From: Pseudanabaena sp. UBA1465
GTDB lineage: Bacteria > Cyanobacteriota > Cyanobacteriia > Pseudanabaenales > Pseudanabaenaceae
Assembly: GCA_002325645.1 (NCBI GenBank)
Contig: DCSN01000182.1
Location: 1 to 20,405, forward strand
Direction of reading: 5' to 3'
DNA: 20,405 nucleotides
How positions within the stretch are numbered: position 1 is the stretch's first letter; every line of letters begins with the position of its first letter. The translations under genes were made by a program, and so were the position numbers. Of this stretch, positions 8,247-15,040 are shown one piece after another. The notes under the pieces are model-generated. The model saw nothing but the letters and a program-made list of their open reading frames with translations, was not told the DNA's origin and did no database searches.

Positions 8247-8256
8247 TATATGTGCT
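8241..8256. promoter_or_regulatory. NrdR-box-like dyad upstream of nrdJ
   Basis: ACACTATATATGTGCT, 36 bases before the nrdJ ATG, resembles the NrdR repressor box (consensus ACACwATATaTwGTGT) but is one base short in its right half. NrdR represses ribonucleotide reductase genes in many bacteria and usually binds two boxes about 31-32 bp apart. I found no second box, so this is tentative. Confidence 0.25.
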
Positions 8257-8292
8257 AAGGTGAGAATATTTTAGAATATTTTAGAATCATTC

Positions 8293-11200
8293 ATGGTACA
8301 AGAAATCACACTGATCTCTAAAGAGGTTCGATTCCCCGACAGCGCTCCTGCTGCTTATCCCGTATTTTTCAGGACCTATAGCCGCAAATATAATAACAAG
8401 CGCGAAAGTTGGGCAGAGGTATGCGATCGCACTCTCACAGGTTTAAAAAAGCTGGGCAAGCTGACCCCAGAACAAGCTGATTTGATCGACAAGATGCAAA
8501 AGCAGCTTAAATCCCTCACCTCTGGGCGTTGGCTGTGGGTCGGTGGCACGGATTGGGTCGATCGCCCCGAAAATTTCTCAGGCTCTTACAACTGCACCAG
8601 CACCAATGTGATTGACTGGCGATCGTTTGGCTTGATGATGGATCTCGCCATGCAGGGATCGGGCACTGGCGGCGTATTAGAGCCGCAGTACATTAGCCAG
8701 TTACCCGTAATCCGTAACCAATTGCAAGTAAATGTGGTCGGTGCGATCGGGGCAACGCCTGTTAGCGATCGCCGCCACAATACTAATGTCGAATTTGACT
8801 ATGCCAACAATGCCGTTAAGTTCTTCGTTGGTGATAGTCGTCAAGGTTGGGTCAAGTCCTATCAATCACTATTAGAACTATGCAGCAATGAGCAGTTTGA
8901 TGCATCTAAGCCTGTCCAAGTCACCGTTGATATCAGTGATGTGCGCCCCAGTGGTGAAGCCCTCAAAGGTTTTGGCGGCATGGCAAATCCTGTCAAGTTG
9001 CCTACGCTTTACGATCGCTGCGCCAATATTTTAAATAAAGCGATCGGTCGTCAACTCACCTCCGTTGAGTGCTGCCTCCTCATCGATGAAGCCGCAGTTT
9101 GTATCGTGGCAGGTAATATTAGGCGTTGTTTACCTGCTGGGGCATTGGTTCACAGCGAATCTGGATTAGTACCGATTGAAAAAATTCGGATTGGCGATCG
9201 GGTGCTAACCAGTAAGGGATTTTATCCAGTTACTAACTTTTTTGATCAAGGTACACAATCTCTTTGCCGAATTAAAACCGAAGATGGCTATTTTGAATGC
9301 ACGTCTGACCATAAAGTAGCTGTCTTGGAAGATGTGTATGGCGCATATCGGATGGTCAAAGCTAAAGATCTCAAGGAAGGCGATCGATTGATCTTTGTAC
9401 CAAAAGCTATTACTGGTACTGCGACCGAATTACCAGAATTCAAAGGAACATTAGCTCCGAATGCTAAACGCATCACTATTCCTGCACTTACAGCAGATGC
9501 CGCCTATTTTATCGGTTATTTGCACGGTGACGGCTCGGTTGGAAGTGACGGTTGGCGAGTGAGGTTCCGAATTTCTGAAGATCAACAACAGATCATTGAT
9601 AAACTCATTGCTGTTGGAGAGCTATTTGGATTAGATACTTACACACTGAGAACACCAGAACAATCTAAAGCGAAAGCTTTTGAACTGCAATTCAATTCTA
9701 GTGCGCTCAATCAGTATTTATCTCAATTCAAACAAGCCTTTACTTCCATTAATATCCCTGACTGCATTTTATTAGCAACTGCTAATATCCGCGAAGCATA
9801 CTTAGCTGGATTAGCTGATGCTGATGGTTGCTTTAGCCAAGGTGTATTAGTTGCGTCAGTACATTCTGATTTCTTACGTCAAGTTCAATCAGTCTATGCT
9901 TCACTTGGAATTACGGCTCGGTTGTGCCATTCTACGCGCAAGCGCACAGGTAAATGGGAAGGTGAACTAGTCACTGTTGGTGAGGCAGCCTTTGACAAAA
10001 TCTCTGAGTTATTTGCTACTCACTCGTTGCGCTTTGCTGGTAGCCAAAGGCTTCGTACTCAATCCTTTAAGGATCATGGCTTCCCCAAAGAGATGGTTAG
10101 ACCGATTGTGAATACCTACCAATATCATTGGAGTGGCGCACAAAAGCAAATGATTGCACCGACAGTTCAGAAACATATTCCTGAGTGTACAGATTTAATT
10201 CCTGTAAAGGTAAAATCAGTTGAGTTTGACGTAAGAGTTGCACCTACTTATGATATCGAAGTTGCTTCTATTCATGAGTTTGTTTGTGAAGGTATTCTTG
10301 TTTCAAACAGTGCGGGTATGAGACAATTTTTGTCTGAAGATGCTTTAGGTTCTGTCGCAAAGGATAATCTCTGGCAGCAGGATGAAGCTGGTAATTGGAG
10401 AATTGATCCTGAACGTGATGCTTTGAGAATGAGTAATCACACGAGAGTATTCCATCGCAAACCAACTGAACAAGAATGTGTTGATGCTGTTCGCAAGCAA
10501 TATTATTCTGGTGAAGGTGCAATTCAATGGGCAGGTGAAGCGATCGCCCGTTCTAATGCTGACTTGATTACAACTCCCGAACTCAAGCGTGATTTCCTTG
10601 CTGCTTATGTGAAAGGAGAAGGCAAAGAATGGTTGCGATCGCAGCAGACTGAAGTCTCTGAGCATGAGCTAGAGCATAGATTACAGCGTTATGCTCTGAA
10701 TCCCTGTCTAACTGCTGATACATGGGTTCATACTGAGCATGGAGCAAGACAGATTAGTGATTTGATTGGTAAGCAAGTCGGTGTCTATGTGAATGGAGAA
10801 CTATTTAGCACAACTGCTGATGGTTTCTTTTTGACAGGTAATAAGCCTGTTATGAGTCTACAAACTAAGGAAGGTTTTGCTTTAAGACTGACAGAAAATC
10901 ATCAATTGCTCAAGGTAACAGCCCAAACTCAGCACGCTCAATATACTGAATGGGTAGAAACCAAGGATCTCCAAATTGGTGATCGCATTTTGCTCCATGA
11001 CCACCGCGAAATCCAGTCATGGGATGGCGAAGGAAGTTTTGAAGAAGGTTGGCTAGTTGGCAATTTACTTGGTGATGGTAGCCTCTATCAAACTCAGTGG
11101 AATGATGCAGCTTGTCTGCGCTACTGGGGTGAGACTAAGGAGGAAATGGCGAGTTATGCAATCAAGACCTTAGAATATGCCACCAATTATGAGTCACAAA

Positions 11201-12885
11201 ACTCCACAGGGCATTATCACAAGCAGCTACAGCATCAAGTGATTAACTCGTCTGGTCTAGCCACCCTTGCCGCAAGATTTGGGCTTTCTCCTCAAAACAA
11301 AGTGCTGTCATCTGCGATCGAGAAAGCTAGTTATGCTTTCTATTGTGGATTTTTGCGCGGTTTTTTTGATGCTGATGGAAGTGTTCAAGGGAAGCAAGAA
11401 AAGGGTGTTAGTATCAGACTTGCTCAAAGTAATCTGGAAACCCTAAAAGCTGTGCAGAGAATGTTGGCTCGTGTTGGGATTATTTCTTCTGTATACCAAC
11501 AACGCCGCCCTGCGGGTGTACGCATGTTGCCAAATAGCGATCGCGAACTTGCTCCTTACATGTGTAAAGAACAACATGAACTTGTGATTGCTAATGATAA
11601 CTTGCAGTATTTTGCGACCACAATTGGCTTCCAAGATCCTCTGAAAGCAGCGCGTTTACAGGAAGCATTGGGCAACTACTCACGCAAAATGAATCGTGAG
11701 AGGTTCACGGCAACGATTACGGGTATTACTGCTGATGGAGTTGAACCTGTGTATGATTGCACAGTGCCACAAGTCTCTCGTTTTGATGCTAATGGAATTG
11801 TTGCTCACAACTGTGGTGAAATCCTTGGGGCAAATTTTCACTGTAATTTATCCGAAATTCACCTAAATCAACTTGATCCACATAATCACAAAGAACAAGA
11901 ACAAGCATTTAAAGCAGGTGCTTTGTCAGTTGCCGCTTTGCTCAATCATCGCTTTGTCGAAGAACGCTATCAATTTAGCCGTGAAGTTGACCCAATTGTG
12001 GGCGTATCCTTCACAGGACTATTTGACTTCTTTGTTCACGCCTTTGGCGTGGAATGGTTACGCTGGTTTGAGTCGGGTCGTCCTGACACTGTGCAGGGGC
12101 TAGACTTCAAAGAGAAGGAAGCCGATTATCTAAATCGCTGGCGTGAAATTGTGCATCAGACAGTTTGGGAATATTGCGACTCGCATGGCTTACGCCGCCC
12201 GAATCGTTGTACGACAACACAACCCGCAGGCACGAAATCTTTACTGACTGGTGCTTCCCCAGGATGGCATCCACCGAAGGCACAGCGCTTTATCCGTCGG
12301 ATTACTTTCCGTAAGGATGATCCTGTGGCACGGGCTTGTATGGACTATGGCTATAGCATCATTCCTTCACAATCGGATAAGGATGAGAATGGACAATTGC
12401 TCAATGATCCTTTCGATTCGAGATGTACGGAATGGTTGGTGGAGATTCCTGTGAGCGTGTCTTGGGCTGACCTTGACGGTGCGGACAAGGTAGACATCAG
12501 CAAGTTCGATGTGATGGCGCAGTTTGATTTCTATATGCAGGTGCAGAAGCATTACACCCGTCATAATACTTCCGCAACCTTGGAGTTACGAGAGCATGAA
12601 ATCGAGCCTTTAGGGAAGAAGATTTACGAAGCGATTCGTGATGATCAGGGTTATATTTCGGCGGCGCTGTTGGCGCGTTTTGATGACCTGCAAACTTTCC
12701 CTCGCTTGCCCTTTGAGCCAATCGATAAGGCTACCTATGAGAAGCTCAGTGCTGAGGTAATAGAACGTCGCCAGTCCGATGATTTTTACGCAAGTTTGTT
12801 GCGTTATGATTCGGGTGAGTTGATGGATGCGGGCCCTGCGGGTTGTGATTCTGATAAGTGTATGTTCCCTGAACAGAAGCCATAG
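8293..12885 (+). CDS. nrdJ: Adenosylcobalamin-dependent (class II) ribonucleotide reductase with two inteins
   Basis: The host protein reduces ribonucleotides to deoxyribonucleotides using adenosylcobalamin to make a thiyl radical. The ORF is 1530 codons; subtracting inteins of 394 and 369 residues leaves 767, the size of monomeric class II enzymes. Key cysteines are visible: Cys101 in SYNCTSTNV and Cys1184 as the reducing pair, thiyl-radical Cys1174 in NPCGE (restored only by splicing), and the C-terminal shuttle pair CDSDKC at 1518 and 1523. The radical-site block NRCTTTQPAGTKSLLTGASPG is followed by the typical HPPKAQRFIRR segment. Intein 1 interrupts GNIRR/SAGMRQF and intein 2 interrupts ALNP/CGEILG. 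No nrdA/nrdB or activase is nearby, so this may be the main RNR of the cell (inference). A possible NrdR-like site and a hairpin precede it. Confidence 0.96.
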   Translation: MVQEITLISKEVRFPDSAPAAYPVFFRTYSRKYNNKRESWAEVCDRTLTGLKKLGKLTPEQADLIDKMQKQLKSLTSGRWLWVGGTDWVDRPENFSGSYNCTSTNVIDWRSFGLMMDLAMQGSGTGGVLEPQYISQLPVIRNQLQVNVVGAIGATPVSDRRHNTNVEFDYANNAVKFFVGDSRQGWVKSYQSLLELCSNEQFDASKPVQVTVDISDVRPSGEALKGFGGMANPVKLPTLYDRCANILNKAIGRQLTSVECCLLIDEAAVCIVAGNIRRCLPAGALVHSESGLVPIEKIRIGDRVLTSKGFYPVTNFFDQGTQSLCRIKTEDGYFECTSDHKVAVLEDVYGAYRMVKAKDLKEGDRLIFVPKAITGTATELPEFKGTLAPNAKRITIPALTADAAYFIGYLHGDGSVGSDGWRVRFRISEDQQQIIDKLIAVGELFGLDTYTLRTPEQSKAKAFELQFNSSALNQYLSQFKQAFTSINIPDCILLATANIREAYLAGLADADGCFSQGVLVASVHSDFLRQVQSVYASLGITARLCHSTRKRTGKWEGELVTVGEAAFDKISELFATHSLRFAGSQRLRTQSFKDHGFPKEMVRPIVNTYQYHWSGAQKQMIAPTVQKHIPECTDLIPVKVKSVEFDVRVAPTYDIEVASIHEFVCEGILVSNSAGMRQFLSEDALGSVAKDNLWQQDEAGNWRIDPERDALRMSNHTRVFHRKPTEQECVDAVRKQYYSGEGAIQWAGEAIARSNADLITTPELKRDFLAAYVKGEGKEWLRSQQTEVSEHELEHRLQRYALNPCLTADTWVHTEHGARQISDLIGKQVGVYVNGELFSTTADGFFLTGNKPVMSLQTKEGFALRLTENHQLLKVTAQTQHAQYTEWVETKDLQIGDRILLHDHREIQSWDGEGSFEEGWLVGNLLGDGSLYQTQWNDAACLRYWGETKEEMASYAIKTLEYATNYESQNSTGHYHKQLQHQVINSSGLATLAARFGLSPQNKVLSSAIEKASYAFYCGFLRGFFDADGSVQGKQEKGVSIRLAQSNLETLKAVQRMLARVGIISSVYQQRRPAGVRMLPNSDRELAPYMCKEQHELVIANDNLQYFATTIGFQDPLKAARLQEALGNYSRKMNRERFTATITGITADGVEPVYDCTVPQVSRFDANGIVAHNCGEILGANFHCNLSEIHLNQLDPHNHKEQEQAFKAGALSVAALLNHRFVEERYQFSREVDPIVGVSFTGLFDFFVHAFGVEWLRWFESGRPDTVQGLDFKEKEADYLNRWREIVHQTVWEYCDSHGLRRPNRCTTTQPAGTKSLLTGASPGWHPPKAQRFIRRITFRKDDPVARACMDYGYSIIPSQSDKDENGQLLNDPFDSRCTEWLVEIPVSVSWADLDGADKVDISKFDVMAQFDFYMQVQKHYTRHNTSATLELREHEIEPLGKKIYEAIRDDQGYISAALLARFDDLQTFPRLPFEPIDKATYEKLSAEVIERRQSDDFYASLLRYDSGELMDAGPAGCDSDKCMFPEQKP
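9127..10308 (+). other. Intein 1 of NrdJ, with LAGLIDADG homing endonuclease domain
   Basis: A 394-residue in-frame protein intron (residues 279-672). It begins at Cys279 (block A, CLPAGALVHS), has the block B histidine in CTSDHKV, and ends EGILVSN at Asn672 with Ser673 as the +1 nucleophile. Two LAGLIDADG-type motifs, YFIGYLHGDGS (405-415) and LAGLADADG (504-512), show an apparently intact DOD endonuclease between the splicing halves. The residue before the terminal Asn is Ser671, not the usual His, which may slow Asn cyclisation. Removal joins GNIRR to SAGMRQF. The intein lacks complete GCGATCGC octamers although the flanking DNA has them, consistent with separate ancestry. Confidence 0.95.
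10705..11811 (+). other. Intein 2 of NrdJ, inserted at the catalytic cysteine
   Basis: A 369-residue intein (residues 805-1173). It starts at Cys805 (block A, CLTADTWVHT), has TENHQLLKV as block B, and ends with the canonical IVAHN, with penultimate His1172 and Asn1173. The +1 residue is Cys1174, the radical-bearing cysteine of NPCGE, so the same side chain serves both splicing and reductase catalysis. LAGLIDADG-type motifs are GNLLGDGS (around 924-930) and LRGFFDADG (1021-1029). All splicing residues are present, so it should be proficient. Insertion at the most conserved codon is typical of intein homing sites. Confidence 0.96.
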
Positions 12886-12892
12886 ATTGTGG

Positions 12893-12935
12893 GCGATCGC
12901 CTATGCCGATCATCACGATATGGCAGGGCGATCGC
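12893..12935 (+). terminator. HIP1-based hairpin after nrdJ
   Basis: GCGATCGCC at 12893-12901 pairs with GGCGATCGC at 12927-12935. An inner TGCC/GGCA stem continues it around a 14-base loop. It starts 7 bases after the nrdJ stop. There is no U tract, and HIP1 octamers are self-complementary anyway, so a terminator role is only possible. Confidence 0.3.
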
Positions 12936-13010
12936 TTCTAAACCCCTCTAAACTAAAAATCGTAAATTTATCTCCAATAGTACCTATGTGAGACTTAAAT
13001 TGAGCTAATG

Positions 13011-13032
13011 TAGATACAATATAGATACATTA
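13011..13032 (+). promoter_or_regulatory. Direct repeat upstream of mazE, possible autoregulatory operator
   Basis: TAGATACAATA and TAGATACATTA lie head to tail (10 of 11 identical), 12 bases before the mazE ATG. MazE and MazEF complexes commonly bind repeats at their own promoter, so this is a reasonable operator candidate. It overlaps any likely -10 region (TACAAT or TACATT). Confidence 0.4.
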
Positions 13033-13044
13033 ACGGATATTTTT

Positions 13045-13287
13045 ATGACTGCGGCGATCGCTAAGTGGGGCAATAGTTTAGCTGTACGCATTCCTCAAGC
13101 TATAGCTGAACAGGTGCAAATTCAGGCAGGAAGCGAAATCAATATTGATATTATTGATGGCAAGATTGTTTTGACACCCCATCGGCGTAAGAAATATACC
13201 CTAGACGAATTACTGGATGGCATGACTTCCGAACATCTCCATGCAGAAACTTCTACAGGTGTTTCTGTTGGTAATGAAGCATGGTAA
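13045..13287 (+). CDS. mazE: MazE-type antitoxin, AbrB/SpoVT fold
   Basis: The antitoxin of a type II pair; it neutralises the MazF ribonuclease and represses the operon through its N-terminal swapped-hairpin domain. The 80-residue protein begins with the classic IAKWGNSLAVRIPQAI block of MazE. This is followed by a short beta-rich stretch (DIIDGKIVLTP) and an acidic flexible C-terminus (residues about 52-80) that should wrap the toxin. Its stop overlaps the mazF start (ATGGTAA), giving translational coupling, the usual arrangement. A direct repeat just upstream may be its operator. Confidence 0.92.
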   Translation: MTAAIAKWGNSLAVRIPQAIAEQVQIQAGSEINIDIIDGKIVLTPHRRKKYTLDELLDGMTSEHLHAETSTGVSVGNEAW

Positions 13288-13616
13288 AGCCATACATTCC
13301 AGATCGTGGTGATATTGTTTGGCTAGATTTCGATCCGCAGGCTGGACATGAACAATCTGGTCATCGTCCTGCTTTTGTGATTTCACCGATCGCCTATAAC
13401 CAAAAGTCAAGCTTGGCTCTGCTTTGTCCGATTACTTCTAAAATTAAGAGATGGAAGTTTGAAGTTCTGCTCGCAGATACTAAGACGAAGGGAATAATTC
13501 TCGCCGATCAGATTAAGAGTTTAGATTGGCAAGCGAGAAGGGTAGATTTTATTGAGAAGGCTTCTGTAAATATTATTGATGAAGTTATCGGCAAAATTGA
13601 GGCGTTACTAATCTAG
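13281..13616 (+). CDS. mazF: MazF-type endoribonuclease toxin
   Basis: A 111-residue toxin of the MazF/PemK family, which cleaves single-stranded mRNA at short recognition sequences. The N-terminus RGDIVWLDFDPQAGHEQSG carries the family's conserved strand and loop; GHRPAFVISP and LLCPITSK follow, with the catalytic Arg and Ser/Thr positions expected in HRPA and PITS. The C-terminal helix DEVIGKIEALL is typical. Its start overlaps the mazE stop by 7 bases. The ORF is intact, so the pair is probably functional. The RNA cleavage sequence cannot be read from the protein. Confidence 0.93.
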   Translation: MVKPYIPDRGDIVWLDFDPQAGHEQSGHRPAFVISPIAYNQKSSLALLCPITSKIKRWKFEVLLADTKTKGIILADQIKSLDWQARRVDFIEKASVNIIDEVIGKIEALLI

Positions 13617-13727
13617 TACTTAATCAAGTAGTGATCACTGCGATCGCCCAAATCCATTATCACTAATTAGCAAGGCGATCGCGATGAATTGTCTTAAATA
13701 GTGTCTTGGCTTTGTAGCTGCAAATGT

Positions 13728-13943
13728 ATGAAAAAAGCTAGGATACTTCAGGTCTGCAAGGTTGACTCTAAGCGCTCTGTAGTGGCGCTAGATGACCATA
13801 TTCGGCAAATGCGTGGTTTAGGGGTGAATTGTGTTCCTTAGCGATCGCCCATTTGTGATGACTATGACTTAGAGCCAAAGCCAGACTTTAAACAGGGTGA
13901 TATTTTGATTTATGGGGCGATCGCATGGCAAATCAAAGAATAG
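13728..13943 (+). pseudogene. Small unidentified ORF broken by one in-frame TAG
   Basis: An open frame of 71 sense-like codons from ATG 13728 to TAG 13941-13943 is interrupted only by TAG at 13839-13841 (codon 38). The first part reads MKKARILQVCKVDSKR... and ends GLGVNCVP; after the stop it continues RSPICDDYDLEPKPDFKQG and ends GAIAWQIKE. The same tail is encoded again, with conservative changes, at 14953-15023, which argues that the frame was once translated. The stop immediately precedes a HIP1 octamer (TAGCGATCGC). I do not recognise the family. It could also be a genuine short peptide gene of 37 codons. An in-frame GTG at 13701 is an alternative start. Confidence 0.45.
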
Positions 13944-13952
13944 GCGATCGCT
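13873..13952. repeat. 80-bp direct repeat, copy A
   Basis: This segment matches 14953-15032 at 77 of 80 positions with no gaps; the offset is exactly 1080 bp. It contains two GATCGC-rich sites and encodes the last 23 codons of the broken ORF. It ends 24 bases before the brnT start. Confidence 0.95.
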
Positions 13953-13976
13953 TTCAATACTTGTTAAAATAAATTC

Positions 13977-14249
13977 ATGAAATATGAGTGGGATGCAAAC
14001 AAAGCAATCAAAAACTTGGCAAAGCATGGAGTTTCCTTCGCCGAAGCGAAAACCATCTTTGACGATCCGCTTTATGTTGACTTCTATGACCTAGACCACT
14101 CAGAAGACGAAGAACGTTATCTAATTGTCGGCGAATCAAATCGAGGACGATTGTTAATCGTTTCCTATACAGAGAGAAGAGAATCAATTCGGATCATCAG
14201 TGCCAGAGAAGTTACAAAATCGGAGCGTGAAGCATATGAAGAAGGCTGA
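13977..14249 (+). CDS. brnT: BrnT-type ribonuclease toxin (DUF497)
   Basis: A 90-residue member of the BrnT/DUF497 family, RelE-fold ribonuclease toxins paired with BrnA-type antitoxins. The N-terminal block YEWDANKAIKNLAKHGVSF is the diagnostic signature. DEERYLIVGESNRGRLLIVSYTER follows, and the C-terminus RIISAREVTKSEREAYEE matches the family end. The length is normal and the frame is intact. The toxin comes first and the antitoxin overlaps its 3' end, the standard brnTA order. The 80-bp repeat lies 24 bases upstream and may hold the promoter; TAAAAT at 13965-13970 is close to the start. Confidence 0.9.
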   Translation: MKYEWDANKAIKNLAKHGVSFAEAKTIFDDPLYVDFYDLDHSEDEERYLIVGESNRGRLLIVSYTERRESIRIISAREVTKSEREAYEEG

Positions 14250-14490
14250 ATTAGAACTAGAAGACGACCTTAGACCCGAATATGACCTCAAAAGTCTGCG
14301 TGTCAGAAAACTAGGCTCAGGACGTAAAAGCTTTGGTGGTTCAACTGTGCGTCTAGAACCTGATGTTGCTGCAATATTTCCAAACGCTGATGCAGTTAAC
14401 GAAGCCCTAAGATTCCTAATTAGAGTGACGCAACAAAACCAGCCCACTAAGGTTCCAACATTATCTAACACTCAGGAAAATAATCTGTAG
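14236..14490 (+). CDS. brnA: BrnA-like / ribbon-helix-helix antitoxin
   Basis: The presumed partner of the BrnT toxin. From ATG 14236 it is 84 residues: an acidic N-terminal part (KKAELELEDDLRPEYDL), a basic middle (RVRKLGSGRK), and STVRLEPDVAAIFPNADAVNEAL, which resembles the C-terminal DNA-binding helices of BrnA and other CopG-like antitoxins. An in-frame ATG at 14200 exists, but the start at 14236 is preferred: it gives the usual 14-base overlap with the toxin end and has GGAG 10 bases upstream. The symbol is assigned by position as much as by similarity. Confidence 0.72.
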   Translation: MKKAELELEDDLRPEYDLKSLRVRKLGSGRKSFGGSTVRLEPDVAAIFPNADAVNEALRFLIRVTQQNQPTKVPTLSNTQENNL

Positions 14491-14499
14491 GGTGGTAGC

Positions 14500-14525
14500 G
14501 ATATTTTGATTCATGGGGCGATCGC
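14500..14525. repeat. Partial third copy of the repeat core
   Basis: GATATTTTGATTCATGGGGC plus ATCGC matches the core of the 80-bp repeats (13899-13924 and 14979-15004) at 25 of 26 positions. The flanks have diverged. It lies 24 bases upstream of the antitoxin-like gene at 14550. Confidence 0.85.
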
Positions 14526-14549
14526 CTTATAAAATATATTTTAGAATCA

Positions 14550-14789
14550 ATGCCAAGCCTAACACTAAGTAACGAGCAAGTTGTAGAACTTGTGAAACAA
14601 CTGCCACAAGAGCAAAAAATAGAAATTTTTAGATTCCTACTGCTTCCTCAATGGCAGCAATGGCAAGACTTATCTAGCTATGGTGCGGATAAAGTAAAAC
14701 TTGTCGCAAAAGAGCGTGGCTATGACTGGGAAAAGATATCAGAGGAAGAAAGAGAAGAATTCATGGATTTAATAGTCCACGAAAAATAG
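14550..14789 (+). CDS. Small antitoxin-like protein, probable partner of a PIN toxin
   Basis: A 79-residue soluble protein: helical N-terminus with NEQVVELVKQLPQEQKIEIF, then a stretch rich in Trp and Gln (QWQQWQDL), and an acidic end (ISEEEREEFMDLIVHE). I recognise the pattern (LxxEQxxELVKQLPxEQ ... ERGxxWxxxxEEEREEF) as that of small cyanobacterial proteins encoded just before PIN-domain toxins. Here the following gene is only a PIN stub, so this would be an orphan antitoxin. The ATG choice is simple; no strong ribosome binding site precedes it. Its exact family is uncertain. Confidence 0.6.
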   Translation: MPSLTLSNEQVVELVKQLPQEQKIEIFRFLLLPQWQQWQDLSSYGADKVKLVAKERGYDWEKISEEEREEFMDLIVHEK

Positions 14790-14800
14790 TGAAATACATA

Positions 14801-14932
14801 ATGGTTATTAAATGCGCCGTAATCGGCAAGGCAAGCCATATAGTCACAGGAGACAAACATCTTTTATCGCTTGTCAAATATCAGGACATTGCGATCGCCA
14901 AAGCTACGGATTTTGTTAATTTATTCTCTTAG
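14801..14932 (+). pseudogene. C-terminal remnant of a PIN-domain toxin
   Basis: Only 43 codons survive: MVIKCAVIGKASHIVTGDKH, LLSLVKYQDIAIAKATDF and a short end. This matches the last third of PIN-family ribonuclease toxins (motif CAVxGxAxxIVTGDKHLLxL with the catalytic Asp of TGD). The first two catalytic acidic residues and the upstream DN motif are gone. It lies 11 bases after the antitoxin-like gene, in another frame, where a toxin would be expected. An internal deletion that removed about 100 codons is the simplest explanation. It cannot be catalytic alone. Confidence 0.7.
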
Positions 14933-14952
14933 GTAGTGATCGCCTATGGTGC

Positions 14953-15032
14953 AGCCAAAGCCAAACTTTAAATGGGGTGATATTTTGATTTATGGGGCGA
15001 TCGCATGGCAAATCAAAGAATAGGCGATCGCT
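14953..15032. repeat. 80-bp direct repeat, copy B
   Basis: Differs from 13873-13952 at three positions only. It encodes the same peptide tail (QPKPNFKWGDIL to GAIAWQIKE, ending in TAG at 15021-15023) but lacks the upstream part of that ORF. An ATG at 14946 would give only 25 codons. It lies 8 bases beyond the 3' end of purL. Confidence 0.95.
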
Positions 15033-15040
15033 GACAACAA

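Noticed and set aside
8202..8292. Cobalamin riboswitch upstream of the B12-dependent reductase
   Set aside because: The gap is only 91 bases and has no B12-box-like sequence; it contains one simple hairpin.
10268..10665. Antisense frames over the middle NrdJ extein
   Set aside because: The plus strand encodes conserved RNR sequence here, so these are shadows.
13630..13639. Palindrome AGTGATCACT after mazF
   Set aside because: Too short, with no loop or U tract, to support a terminator or operator call.
14200..14235. Longer start for the BrnA-like antitoxin
   Set aside because: It would overlap the toxin gene by 50 bases and lacks a ribosome binding site; the ATG at 14236 has GGAG upstream.
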